DNA of 64,000 nt, from positions 1,116,001-1,180,000 of the forward strand of contig NW_006917103.1 in the NCBI RefSeq assembly GCF_000516985.1, given 5' to 3'. A program made the position numbers and the translations under genes. This DNA comes from Pestalotiopsis fici W106-1. Taxonomy: Eukaryota > Ascomycota > Sordariomycetes > Amphisphaeriales > Sporocadaceae. Of this stretch, positions 34,359 to 46,199 are shown in pieces. Position 1 is the stretch's first letter, and every line of letters starts with the position of its first letter. Under the pieces are notes generated by a model. It was not told where the DNA came from. It saw only the letters and a program-made list of their open reading frames with translations, and did not search any database.

Positions 34359-36032
34359 TTAGTCCACAATCTTCCACTGAGGCCCGAATCTCTTCTTATA
34401 GTCATTGTAAAAAGATCCATCATACAGCAGGCCATCACCCTGGTCCTGCGTGGATTCATGTCTGTGCGGGCTCCAGTCGTCGTGTACATCGCCGGCGTAC
34501 ACGTGGATGGGGTACGACTCTTCAAAAATCTCAATGTCGCAGCCGCGATAAGCTTTTTGTAAGAGCTCATCATTGTCGGGCACTCCGTTCTCTCCAGGTA
34601 TCTCAATGCTGTCCAGACGTCTTCTAATGCCTTTAACTTGGATGCCTCGGAATACAAGGCGACGGAGACTTGCGAAAGAGCCACTCTGCTCAAGAAACAG
34701 TGGCAATACTTTTCGGCAAAAGATGACGTCCCCCCAATCCGGATTCAACAGGTGAGGGGCCATTTCGTCGCTTCGGTAAGATCCTTTGTGATTCGGAACT
34801 GAATCACCATCGCGAACGGTATCGCCCACCTTTTGCGGGATTCTGTGCTCGAGAATAACCTCTTTCAGTGTAGCCGCGACGCCTTTGAGTAATGCAGCCC
34901 ACTCAAGGCAGAGGAGCTGCTCATACTGACCAGAAATACCTCTGAACCCTATGGTTCCGACGTCGCCAACACTTGCCTGGCCAGTATACGGCTTGACTAG
35001 ATGAAGATGGGTGAGCGATGTAAGTCTTGCAGGTAGCGTTCTCGGCAGCCATATTGGTGCATGTAGAGCCCAAGGTCGACTCTCATGGTCATTCTCGTCA
35101 TCAGAGTACTCGGTATCAGTTCCTTTATTGTTGTCACTATCGTTCGCAAGTGCGACAGCCTCTGCCCCATTCCGTTGGATATTGTCGGCCTGCTCTTCAG
35201 TAACTGGCATTAGGTCGTAGACCTCGTTCAAGAGTATCTGTCGATAAGCTTTATCGTCTGTCGGCGTGGCAAGTATACCAATATCCAGATGCTTGATGTG
35301 TTTCGCATTATTGCAAACGTTTCTTACAAAAGCACCCGAAAGATAACCGCGAAGCTTGAGGTTCTGCAGCTTTGGTAGGTAGATATCTGGAGCTAATGGG
35401 GAATGGCCATTATTTAAAGGCAGCCCAATGAGCTCCAGGGACGTCAGATTCGGAAAGCTGCCAATGACTTCTGCCACTTCGCCGTCCACACCGATGGACA
35501 TGCACAGAGAGCGTACGTGCTGTGCCAGATCATCCCAACGGTCCCGGGAGCTAAAGCCGCGGACGCAGACAAACAGTTCTTCCCTTCCGAACTGAAAGTT
35601 TCTGCGACCGCGCATTTGAGATAGTCTACTTGCAGGACTTTTAATGACTTGCAAGAAACTCCATCTCTTCTCAAGGCGCTTTTCCCATTTGTCAGGATCT
35701 GAATTGAACTCGGCCTGAGCATATTTGCGCTCCGAGGGCTCCCGCACAAGTTTGTCGTATGGATACTCGGCATAGTACGCGGCATCAGGCTCTGGCTGGA
35801 AATTGCGGCCCGGGTGCCTTTTGGATAATGTGAAAATATCAACGTCGTCTTCAATATCTACACCCTCATGAGTGCCACGATGGTGCAACTCGATTTCACG
35901 CCAAAGAATTGGAGTCAAGCTGTGGTTGATGGTCTTGCATGTGCGACAGAGACTTGCTTGGTCTGGGGTCAGCAGCAAGGTCGCAATGCCCTGAAATAGT
36001 TCGGGAGGGATTGTTTGCAATGACGGAGCCAT
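34359..36032 (-). CDS. F-box protein with leucine-rich-repeat-like body
   Basis: One exon, 557 aa. The first 50 residues (LQTIPPELFQGIATLLLTPDQASLCRTCKTINHSLTPILWREIELH) form an F-box, the Skp1-binding segment of SCF ubiquitin ligases. The middle has irregular leucine-rich stretches (FPNLTSLELIGLPL, LPKLQNLKLRGYLS, LTSLTHLHLVKP), suitable for substrate binding. An acidic insert (DTEYSDDENDHES) and a C-terminal YDGSFYNDYKKRFGPQW motif complete it. Substrate recruitment for ubiquitylation is the expected role; the target is unknown. It stands alone, with about 1 kb of non-coding DNA on each side. Confidence 0.85.
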   Translation of the reverse strand: MAPSLQTIPPELFQGIATLLLTPDQASLCRTCKTINHSLTPILWREIELHHRGTHEGVDIEDDVDIFTLSKRHPGRNFQPEPDAAYYAEYPYDKLVREPSERKYAQAEFNSDPDKWEKRLEKRWSFLQVIKSPASRLSQMRGRRNFQFGREELFVCVRGFSSRDRWDDLAQHVRSLCMSIGVDGEVAEVIGSFPNLTSLELIGLPLNNGHSPLAPDIYLPKLQNLKLRGYLSGAFVRNVCNNAKHIKHLDIGILATPTDDKAYRQILLNEVYDLMPVTEEQADNIQRNGAEAVALANDSDNNKGTDTEYSDDENDHESRPWALHAPIWLPRTLPARLTSLTHLHLVKPYTGQASVGDVGTIGFRGISGQYEQLLCLEWAALLKGVAATLKEVILEHRIPQKVGDTVRDGDSVPNHKGSYRSDEMAPHLLNPDWGDVIFCRKVLPLFLEQSGSFASLRRLVFRGIQVKGIRRRLDSIEIPGENGVPDNDELLQKAYRGCDIEIFEESYPIHVYAGDVHDDWSPHRHESTQDQGDGLLYDGSFYNDYKKRFGPQWKIVD

Positions 36033-37063
36033 GTCTTCCTTGATGTCTGCTGCGACAGCGACAGAAACAAAGCGAGAAATGAGGGACCGATGAGCTCAAA
36101 GGAAGCTCAAGCTCGCCCAATATGCTAGACAGGAATGTCTTGAAGTAATTGAGTTTTTCCCCCGTCATGAATTGGCGGTCCCTTCGTTTTCTGATCCGTG
36201 CCCACAGGCGCCTGACGGCGTTCTAGTTAGCATAAGCTTTAGGGGTCTAGGTCAGTAAATCCAGAGGGGTAGTGGGGCGCCAATTCAGGCGTCCTCGGGT
36301 GGCTTTTTCTTTGGCATTATTAAAAATAAATCATGTTTTCAAAATAGGCTGGCATATCGATATTGAACGATGCGCATATACTGAACATTACTTGTAGCAT
36401 TAAAAGCTGGTGTTGTTATTTCTTTCAGCATCTTAAGTTGACACAAACAACGAGGACTGCCAGCAAGACCACTGGCTTGAAATGCCTAAGCGAGTTCGGA
36501 GGATTGTGTCGGCTAGCAGCAGTAGCCCCAGTGCCGCAAGGATTTCTGTGCGAATCACAGGCTGGATTGCGATGAATATAAGTTGCGCGAAAGCCGCGAG
36601 AGAGCCGCGAGACGTCAAGAAACGGACAAGTCAGTATATTGACCTGGAGAACACAAATCCATTGAGCAATATTCCCTTGGATTGTTCACCGGATATACCG
36701 TCTCGCATGCTTAGATCCGGCAGGCAGAGCCGCTACACAAGCCCAAAGCCTCAACGGCCTCTTATAGCCGGGGCCTAGCTCCAACCACTTGCCACCTCGT
36801 CGATAAACGATTGATTGTTTCGTCGTCTACCATGCTGGCCGGGCTTCTGCAGCCATTCCAATCAGCCATGGCCTATTATCTAGTATCTGGTCAGCACAAG
36901 TTTTGTTTCCTTTGGGATAACATGCGGCTACACACCCGAGCACCTGAACGAAAGCGTCTGCTAACGACCAGACATCTCCAATTGCGAGAAGTCTGCCTCA
37001 TTTCAGCCATCTTGTTGCTTCGTTGCTTGTTGGGCAAATTGACCATTATCAAAACCGACGAAG
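36033..37063. other. Intergenic region
   Basis: Nothing supported. A frame at 36482-36778 (98 aa, basic and Ser-rich) has no family likeness and is not called. The two flanking genes are both on the minus strand. Confidence 0.45.
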
Positions 37064-38084
37064 TTATTCCAACGGCCCGTTAAAGTTTCTCTCTTCTCCT
37101 TCCCAGCCGATGCGTGGCCATCCCTCGGGCAGAGTGGAAAAAGCCGGGAAGTTCCATCGACCATCGCAGGCGCCATCTGAGCAATCCAGATTGCACAAGC
37201 CAAATACTTTGCAGTAACATTCGCTGGCCGACGGGCAGTACACTGACTCCTTGCCAAATATTACTGCGACGAACAACATCAGGTCAAGTACCTCGCAAGG
37301 AGCTGCAGTTAGACTTACTATGCCAAGCAAACTCGAATACTCTCCCGCTGAGACTGTCATCCAAAGGGGTCTCCAATAACCACTGCCTGTACCTCAAATA
37401 ATCGCTCCGAGGACGATGCTGAATGGTCTGGCGTGTGACACCAAACTGCGAACAACAACCCACGGCGACAACTTCAGGTACTGGCAAGTCTGGGAACAGC
37501 TCCTCAAATGCTTGTTTATAAATACTTTTTGTTGATAATTGTGCATCGTCCCCGTTTGCCTCATCCTCAAAAGGACGGATTTCAGCTGGGCAGCCAATGA
37601 CCCAGACGCACCTGAGATTGACGTATCCACTTTCTTGGAGATATGGAAGCTGAAGATTGCGTAGTGTTGGTATGGCGTCATAGTCTGGATCATCATTATG
37701 CCAGGCAAAGCGCGATGCGTGGATGAAGAGCACGGTACTCGGAAGATGGTCGTAGTGATCAATGATATAAGTCAGGTACACCATGGCCTCGTGCCCCTTA
37801 TTGACCGGTACCGTCAAGGATGCTTTTGAATCGTCGACGACATATATGTTTGTCTTCCATTCTGGCAGATAGGTCGAAAGCCACTTGGTGTTTTCCTTCT
37901 TAGTGCTGGCGACGACTATTTCCACATTCGATATGTGATTGTCGTGCAACACCGGTGCCAGGGTGAGCGATTCATCGTGTCCAGACCATGTGACGAAGTC
38001 CCCATAATACCAGGGGAACAGAACTGTGAGGAGCAAACCGATTGCGAGGCACGTTCCGAGGATGTGCCTCTGCAATGCGATCAT
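37064..38084 (-). CDS. DUF3431-domain type II membrane protein
   Basis: Two exons, 38084-37319 and 37263-37064, 321 aa. A single membrane helix follows a very short cytosolic start (about residues 8-26, LGTCLAIGLLLTVLFPWYY), giving a type II lumenal protein. The body matches the DUF3431 family: VEIVVASTKKENTKWLS, VYLTYIIDHYDHLPSTVLFIHASRFAWHND, NLRCVWVIGCP, and across the splice FEFAWH joined to IIFGKESVYCP with the cysteines of ECYCKVFGLCNLDC. The intron (GTAAGT...CGCAG, 55 nt) is fixed by the conserved WHIIFGK block. DUF3431 proteins are thought to resemble glycosyltransferases of the secretory path, but the activity is unproved. No link to neighbours is visible. Confidence 0.87.
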
Positions 38085-38760
38085 CTTAGCTCCAACTTTG
38101 AGGGAAAGCGCCCCTTGTTTACTGCTCTGTCATTGTCTGATCAAAAAGAACAAAAACAAAAAAATGAATTCGTGAAATTGAAAAGTTGAAATGCAGAAAA
38201 CTGAATTCTGCAAAAGTCCTTATCTTTGGCACTAAAACATTGGGTTGCGAATGCTCAGCCCACATTTCATTACAGCTTGATGCTGGGCGCTATTGGTACC
38301 CCGGTCTCAGCTGAGGGAGCCCAAGAATACGACTGGAAGTTGCCCGTGATCCCGGCCGGCGCTTACATGGGCGCTATCGCTCGATCCAATCAGATGATTT
38401 GGCGCCCATGCACATTGTTTGTTATAGCAGATGAATAGACGTTGCACGAATCAAATACTTCACTAAATCCCGACATTTTGGAGCCGCAACGCCATAAACT
38501 GTTCCCGGCCCGAAGCTCGGTTGGCTATTACGGCTAACCGAAGGATGGTCAGTCATCGCAGAATACTGTTTTTGGGACCATGGCCTCTGTTTTATTGTTG
38601 TTGGATGATTGTTGTTGTAATGCTGAAATCATGTTGCTGTAATACTGAAACTCTTCTGTTGGGAGAGCCGGGAGGCTAGAAAAGGGCCAACTTCCCAGAT
38701 ACCTGGATCTTTGAAGTATCGGTGTCCACTATTCTTATTCTACTTCTTTCACATCTTTGC
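38085..38760. other. Divergent intergenic region
   Basis: Between the DUF3431 gene (minus) and the next surface protein gene (plus). An in-frame, signal-peptide-like stretch precedes Met 38761 (from a GTG at 38722). Confidence 0.45.
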
Positions 38761-39851
38761 ATGTCGAGCTGTCTGGCACTAGGTGCAGTCTCCACAATGT
38801 CAAACTTGGCTGATCAGGCCTCGCTATTTGCAAAGAGAGACTCTTGTTCAGACGCCTTTGGAGACTCGCGTATTAATTCTGTCTGCGCTCCGAGTGCAAC
38901 ACTTTGCTGTATATTTCCCACCCCTCCCTTGGCGCCCGAGAAGATTAACATTTCAAGGTATCGAGAAGAACTCATTCTACCCATCGTGTCAACAGTTCCT
39001 TGGGAAGGGTTGGTGTTGCGTGGGCAAGTAAGTTTCTCTATTCATAATAGATTCTAGCATCTACGTTTTCTAATTTTCTAATGATAATCAGCAACGTCAC
39101 GGACAGCTGCTACGTAGACACTCCCTCAGTCTGCGAGGAAGAGAATTCTGTGTCCTGCACAAACGTGACAGACAAAGTATGTTGTCCACGACTAACCAGC
39201 TGCGTAGCTGGCTACGCAAGCAATGGGGGTGTTCGATGCCAGATCTTCTACACCGTACGTAAGTTTTTTCACCATGAATACGGCAGTAATCTTTACTCGT
39301 TGTCTAAAAAGGTACATAATTGGAATAGAAATGCTGATAATAGTTTGAAATAGGATCTTGTAGCCCTTGCTGCATCAAGTACTGCCTCTACCTCTACGAC
39401 AAGTACTGCCTCTGCCTCTACGAAAAGTTCCACCTCATCCGGCACGACGTTAACAACAACATCATCGCTGTCAATAGTTTCGACACCTGCATCCGCACCT
39501 GCATCTGCATCATCTATTGCCACATTCCCAACCACAGAAGCCAACAGCGACACAAACGCGTCGTCACTCCCACCATCACTACCCGGCGGGGCCATCGCTG
39601 GCATAGTCGTAGGCATCGTCGCAGTCATTACCAGCGCAGCGGTGCTAGTGTACTTTTGCCTTCGACGTCGACAGGATACTATCTTTATTCAACAATCACA
39701 ACTCGAGCCTCCGCCGCCTCAGTATGAGCAGGAACCCTCACACACCGTGGTACCTACCCCCGATCCGACCAAATTCGAAGTGAGCATTATAGGAGAGCTT
39801 TTGGGCGAGCAGCCCAATTATAGACATGAGCTAGATGCAGGGAATTTGTAA
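38761..39851 (+). CDS. Cysteine-rich surface protein with Ser/Thr stalk and one membrane helix
   Basis: Four exons: 38761-38908, 38958-39027, 39092-39254 and 39354-39851; 292 aa from the first ATG. Introns restore a regular cysteine pattern: TLCC then SFYPSCQQFLGKGWCCVG, NVTDSCYVD, SVSCTNVTDKVCCPRLTSC. A long Ser/Thr stalk follows, then a membrane helix (GAIAGIVVGIVAVITSAAVLVYF), RRR, and a Pro-rich tail. The layout matches the gene at 29083, and both may sense or decorate the wall. Upstream of Met 38761 the same frame reads STILILLLSHLCMSSCLALG after a GTG at 38722, which looks like a signal peptide; the true start may therefore be non-AUG or lost. Intron 1 is 49 nt with a TTAAC branch site. 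Confidence 0.75.
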
Positions 39852-40394
39852 ACAGTTTCTCAAAACAATGAAAAGAAGTAAGAATGCAAAACCGAGAGAG
39901 TGGGCGACGGGAGATTCCACAAACCCTAGGGCATGACGTTTGACTTGTGTTTTTCTTCTTCTGTTTTACCGCTGGACTTGTGCCTATTCTCTTTCTCGAT
40001 ACAATACTTAAATAATATCCTTCATCTGTTCACTTGACTCGTTGCAATGTGTCAAAAACATTGTACCGGCTAGGAGATTGACGGCAGAGACAACGGGCGG
40101 CGTTTACGCCAAGTGCTGCATTCCTCCAGTGCATGTGTCCCCTATCTTATGGTGCATCCGATTTCAGCATCATTCTCTCCACATCCATTCAGCGCGCAGC
40201 GAACTGCTGGCGATTGATAGGGTTCAGTTGTTTCTTCAATATGACTGGACGGCATCTGTCACTCTATCGATCCCTTGATGTTGATAATTCTTCACTTAGG
40301 CTCTACTCGACACTCAGTGGTCAAATTATGACCTACTAAAGGGATAGTGTCCTATTGCTCAGGCCAGGATGAAATTGCGTGGCCATCTAGGGAG
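39852..40394. other. Convergent intergenic region
   Basis: 3' flanks of the surface protein gene and the P450 gene. Overlapping short frames around 40042-40339 show no family likeness. Confidence 0.5.
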
Positions 40395-41981
40395 CTACGC
40401 TGGAATTAAAGCTACCTTGGCGCCATGCAGATTCTGAAAGGTCGCTCTGCTCTCCTCTGTCCACGGCCTGTCATCACGACTTTCCAAACAAACAAACTCT
40501 CTCAGAATGGTTACCATTGTGTAAGCGACTTCGGCAAAAGCCAGGCGAAAGCCAGGACAGACCCGCGGCCCACCTCCAAAGGGGGTATACTCCCACGTCG
40601 GCTTCAAATTGTCCCACCTTTCAGGGCGAAACTCGTCAGCATCCTCGCCCCAAAACTCTCTGTCGCGGAGAATAGACCTAAAGTTCATCTCTACCACATC
40701 GCCTTTGCGGACATACAGAGGACTCAGTCCATCCTTGCCGCCTCCCTTGCGTAGAACAACTTCACGCAAGCACTCACGAGATATGAGCGTGGAGATGGGC
40801 GTGACCCGGTGTGTCTCACGGATTACGTTCTTGAGGTACCGATAGGTCTTCAAGAGGTCATAGGTAATGTCAAGATCTTTCGTGGGAAGGATTTCGCCCC
40901 GCAGTTCGGCCCAAGCCTCTGGGTTCCGAGACAAGTGGAAGAAGGCATTGCTGAGTGTGATTGCAGCTCCATCATGGGCTGGTGTAAAGACATTCTGCAT
41001 CTGAAAACGCAGCGTGAGGCGGTCTTGGGTCACCTTTGCCATCTCATCAACAAGTCGAATGTGCGATTTCTCTGCTTCTTCCTTGTCCCCTCTTGCCTGT
41101 CGTGCTAATGCATTATCAACATGTTCGTCCAAAAACTTATTGACCGTGTCGCAATCGTTCCACCATTTTGGGTCCCTGTGCAGAAAGCGCAACTTTGAGC
41201 CTAGCATGAGACGTATCGCAGTTCCTCGCTGGGCATAGAAATACGCATCAAGAAATTCCTTGTGCGAGTCGGGGGAGCGCAGAGCATCCATAGATTCACC
41301 GAAGATGAACTCGCTTGCAGTGTCCAGGCTCTGCCATAAAGTGCATCAGTATTCAGCATATCAGAAATCAAGATATTAGGTGTTGGGCTTTTCTCTTACC
41401 AGTCGCCTAAACAGAGGCATAAGGTCCACAGTCGAACCATCTCGAGGAATCAATTCTATGAGTCTCTCGACATGTTTTCCAAGATTGCGATTCTCAAGGT
41501 TCGCAATGTGAACAACATCGAATGCAGGCTTGATCAGCTTGCGGCGGGAAGCCCATTTATCACCTTCAACGACAGTGATGCCGTCACCCCAGAGGTATTC
41601 TGCACCAGAACGAATACGTTCCACACCAAAGTGGTCAAAGTGAGTTGCATGAACAAACTTGGTAATCTCAGGGTCCATTGTCTTGACGTAGCGAATACCC
41701 ATACCATTGCATACATAGGTCTTGCCGTACTTTTGGAACAGATCCCAATTTAGCTGGCCGAATCTTCGCTCTTGAAATGCCTTTTTGTATAATAGGAACA
41801 AATCGAGACCTAAGAATGGGTCTTTGTGGGGATACGTTGGAGGATCCTGGCAGCCGTGGCGCTGCATCATAGATCTCTCGTGGATCCATGCACTGAGCTT
41901 TTGATACAAGAGCTTGAGCGTCCAAATGGATGCCAGCGTGCAGCTCATCAGCCACCAGAATGAATCGTCGTAAAAAAGCAT
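40395..41981 (-). CDS. Cytochrome P450, CYP52-like
   Basis: Two exons, 41981-41400 and 41330-40395, 505 aa. An N-terminal helix (SFWWLMSCTLASIWTLKLLY) anchors it in the ER. P450 hallmarks: ExxR as ETHR (366-369), PERF-like FRPERW, and heme-binding FGGGPRVCPG with Cys452. The spacing and the GDGITVVEGDKWASRRKLIKPAF and SLDTASEFIFGES blocks resemble the CYP52 group that hydroxylates alkanes and fatty acids. The I-helix reads PAHDGAAI instead of AGxDTT, so the proton-relay Thr is absent. The start at Met 41981 was preferred over the longer frame to 42092, because the anchor helix then begins properly. The retrotransposon begins 178 bp upstream of this start and may affect expression. Confidence 0.88.
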
Positions 41982-42153
41982 AGTGAGGTAGCAAGTAGTT
42001 GACAGAAGTGAATATAGATTTTCAAAAAGCTCGAGAGGATAGGGAACAAATATATTTTGTTTGGAAAACCTCACAAGCAGCATCAGTCTCAATCAACATC
42101 GGCACCTACGACCAACCGCATACATACAATATACAAGGTGCCAACCGGCATCT

Positions 42154-42158
42154 GTTTT
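42154..42158. repeat. Target-site duplication, left
   Basis: GTTTT directly before the 5' LTR, matched by GTTTT at 47542-47546 after the other LTR. A 5-bp duplication is typical of copia integration. Confidence 0.85.
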
Positions 42159-42364
42159 TGTGGGAAATTAATGGGGACTTAGTGTATTTAGTACAAATGA
42201 ACGGATCTGGCTATATGGGTTTAGTTAAATAAAATGCACAAGACCTAATTGCCTCCCACAGCCCACCGGAAATAGCCGTCAAGCCGGAGGTCCCGGGGTC
42301 TGATGCTTTTATCCGTTAAAACGAGAGTTGTACCTATTACTTTAGTCAAAGTCAACTTTCTATA
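42159..42364 (-). repeat. LTR, 206 bp (3' LTR of the minus-strand element)
   Basis: Starts TGTGGGAAATTAATGG and ends CTTTCTATA on the plus strand. It aligns base for base with 47336-47541, with about 15 differences, all transitions. The central 80 bp is GC-rich and nearly unchanged. Confidence 0.95.
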
Positions 42365-42879
42365 CGCCCTTTATAACGAGCGATTTAATCGAAATAAAAG
42401 GATAAGCCCTATTGCGATAATTTGTAATATAGTTTGCAGTTAAATAGTGGTAATTATACCTGTGGTTAGGTTATAATCCACTATACCCAGCAAATATACG
42501 AAATGCTCAAAGTCCTTGGGTCGCATCGCTTTTATAAGCCTATTAGCGGCGTTTTCCGTGGATATAACTCTTTTAATTAGAATATTCCTAGCAGAAACTT
42601 TTTATTAAATATAATAAAAATACCTCCTAATATATTTTTTCGTAGGTATGCTAGTCTGGGCCTTTGCCTACGCTTTTGCGCCTATGTTATTAACTAATAA
42701 AGGAATTGCCTTTTAAGGCATTATCTTTAGTTCCTTTAGTAGGTTCCTAATAAATGCGGCTTTACGAACGCCTTTATTAATAGCGTAATATTCAGCTTTT
42801 GTAGTGAATTAAGCAATTACGCTTTGCAGCTTTAAACTCCAGCTTATTAAAGAGCCCGCTATAAACGTTACCTATTTAA

Positions 42880-45500
42880 ACGTAAATCTAAAGGTTAATT
42901 TATCGCCTGCAAAATCAGCGTTAACGTAAATATATAATCCCAGTTCCCTATATTTAGTATAGCGATAAAATCGAATATATTTTATCCCCTTTATGCGGGT
43001 GCCTTAAAAGTATTATAGCACCTTATTTAAATGCTTAATATAATTAGGGGATAGGTTATTTATAAAGCGCGTTTATACCTTATTAGCGTATGCTATATTT
43101 ACGCACAGCTTAATTATAGCATAATTCGTTTTCCCAAGTTTTTTAGAGTATTAATTTTTGGATTCCTAATTAACGTAGCTTTTAAACTTATAGGTTACTG
43201 CTATTAATCCCGGATTAATAGGAGTAGCAGTATTTTTAATATTCTGGCATCCAAGTTTTTCAAGTATCTAATCCAGATACCTGTCTTATAGCAATATAAT
43301 GCTATTATTTTCCTTTTAGATAATACGTATTCCCAGATACTATTTAGCGGTACCTAGGTATTATAATTCCAGCTATTTGTTTAGCTATTAAACTAATTTT
43401 TCGATAGCTTTAGTGTTTGCATATATAATTATAAAATCGTTTATATAAAAGGTTAGTACCGTTTTATTAGCCTTGTTCTAGTAAATGGCATTATCGGTCT
43501 TTAATCCCATAAAGCCCAGCTTCTTTAGTTCCTCCCTAATTCTTTATTGCTATTCGAAGCCACTTTGCTTTAAGCCGTATAAAGGGCGCAATAGCCTAAT
43601 TATACTGCTAAAAATATAATTATATTATTATGCAATATTAGGGTATTAAAATATAAATTCACTTAAATATAGGAATTAGCGTATATAGATCTTTTTATTA
43701 AGCCGGCCTAATAAATAGGCTGCAACAAAATTGATTTAAAAGATCTTCCAGCCTTTAATTATAGCTATCGCGATTAAAACGCAGATGCTTATTTATTTGG
43801 CTATATTAGCGAAGGTTTCCTTATAGTTAATTCCGAGGGTTTAAATAAAGCCCTAAGCTATAAGGCGTGCTTTCTATTTATTTATATTATTAATAAAACT
43901 ATATTTGGTTTTATATATTTATTTAGATCCAACTAATAGCTTTTGCTTTAACTTAAAGTTATTATAATCGAAGAATTCGAACGTTTTTTTTTAAATAATT
44001 TAATAATTTTTTTTGCTATAGCTTATTATTAATTAGGCTACTTTTATATATTCCTTGCCTAATTAATTAATAATAAATTAGGGTTATATTTAATAACCAA
44101 TATTAGGTATTTATCCTATATTTATTCGAACAAATTATTATTAATTAATAGTAAATAATTATGCAAGCCTTTATTTAGCGCAATTAATAGCGCGCCCTTA
44201 AAGCTCGGATCTTTTTTATCGTCCTAATTATAGTCCCGTAAATTAATTAAAGCGTAGTAATTATCTTTTATGGTTATATTTATATGTGCGTAGGTATACC
44301 TATTTAAGCTTTAACGTGCTATAGTATAATTATAACTACTATTTATATATGCTATAGCATATTTAACTATGCTTTGCTATATAGCTATTTGCATTTAAGG
44401 AAAGCCGGCTTTAAATCGCCGCGCCCTTTATCCCTATTCCTTAGCTATATTCGGATTATAAGGCTTTATATAATGAGTTGGCTTTAAAATCCTGTATCGC
44501 AACCTATTTTAGACGTGTTACGGGAGTGATTTAATTACTTTTAACGGATTAGGCTAATTAGCGCCTTTATTAAAGTCCTTATAAAATATAACGTAGGAAG
44601 TTATAATAAAGCGTACTATATCTAATATATATACTTTATATAGGTATTCCCTAGCGTAACCTATAAGCATACCTTTTAACGCCCTTGCCTGCAATTTCTT
44701 AGCTTATACCCTATTTTCCTTTAAAATATACATAAAAATACGCGATCCAAAGATCCTAAAGTGCCTAACTAATAGGCGATTAGGTGTATTTTGTAGCCAG
44801 AAGTTATTTTCCTAGCGCTATTAAAAAGTAATTAGTTCCCCTTTAATAGGTATTATACGGTTCAGAACGATAACCTATGCCTTATAGATTTTATCCTAAA
44901 ATACCGTAGGAATATTTATTTAAATACAAATAGCGCGCGCACTATTTTATAATACCCCGATCGCGCGCTTAGCGGCACCGTTTTGGTACTAGTTATTTAG
45001 TGTTAACGTAGTCAATTCGATACCCTTTTGCTATGCGTAATTATCAAAAAAGCCGCCGCCAAAGTCACTAGTTCCATTAATACGAACTGCTTTAATTCGG
45101 CGCCTTTTTTTCCCGAGCTTATATTATAGCTAAACGATATATTTAAGGAAATCGCTTTATAAAATCTTTTTAGATAAAATATCGATAAAATATAACTTTA
45201 TGGTTTTACGGTATTTAATTAATATAAAATAACAACTATTACTTAAATTAACGGGTTTAATCTCCTTAATATCAGTTTATAATAAGGTCGCTGCAAAGTT
45301 TGCGCAAATACGCACTAAATCTGCTAAATCGATCCGAACGCTCTTGGCTTTATCGCACGCATCGCATACTAATATAAAAATGCTATTTAAATCCAGATTA
45401 ATACCCTTAGTGGCCTTAATCGTTCTAATTAGCCGTTCCTTATTTAGATAGCCTAGTCGACGATGTTATAAAATCGTTTATTTAATTAACGGCTTCGTTA
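42880..45500 (-). pseudogene. copia pol relic (integrase, reverse transcriptase, RNase H)
   Basis: Read on the minus strand. The integrase region includes CDACDKAKSVRIDL near 45300-45370. Reverse transcriptase blocks are KARLIA and INYKETFA (43800-43877), KGWKIF then AAYLLGRLNKKIYIR (43680-43760), and RPLYGLKQSGFE near 43554-43589. The catalytic-region block is YINDFIII near 43415-43450, where YVDD is normal. RNase H is marked by VNADFAGDKL near 42890-42925. Stops in every part and a changed catalytic motif show that it is inactive. Confidence 0.85.
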
Positions 45501-46199
45501 ATCCGTTTAGTGCTATTAAAGTTTATATATAGAGTAGTTCCTTTTGCCTATATAGCCACAAAAACCACCTTTTTTTGGTTATATTAATAATAGTTAATAC
45601 TTTATTATTAGGCGTTTTGATAAAATTATTATAAATTTTGAATCTAGCTTTATATAGCTTATTACCAAAAATCACTTTTAATAGGAAGTCTTTAACGTAA
45701 TAATATTTTTTAAGCGTTAATTCCCGGCGCTCGCCTTTAAAACCGCGCTATACGGTTAATATTTGGCCGTATTTTATTAAATATACTATACCGTTCCTAA
45801 TTATAATAGGTAACCGATTATGTTTATTTAATTCAATAATTAATTTAACGATAAAATCAGCTTTATCGTTCGTAATATAAATATTAGCGCCTATATCCAA
45901 TAGCTATCGTTTGCGTAAATCCAGCGCTTAAATGGCCATTAAAATAGGGAAACTATAGTGGTTTATCCTATTTTATATATACGGATCGCATTGCTTAGCA
46001 GGTTCATAGCGCCTGCTATTAAGCGTAGCTTATAATTATTTAATTACGCCGGGAGCGACCCGCGTATAGCAATTATAAGCTGTCCTTTATTTTTCCTAAT
46101 CTTTATCCTAATTAGAGAATTCTATAATTCTAGCGCCTTTAAATTGGTAAAGGGAATTATTATTTGTTATAATTAATAGTAACTGCTAAGAGCCCCGGA

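Noticed and set aside
36482..36778. 98-aa basic, Ser-rich frame (MPKRVRRIV...)
   Set aside because: No homologous pattern, promoter or splice partner visible; length is within chance expectation.
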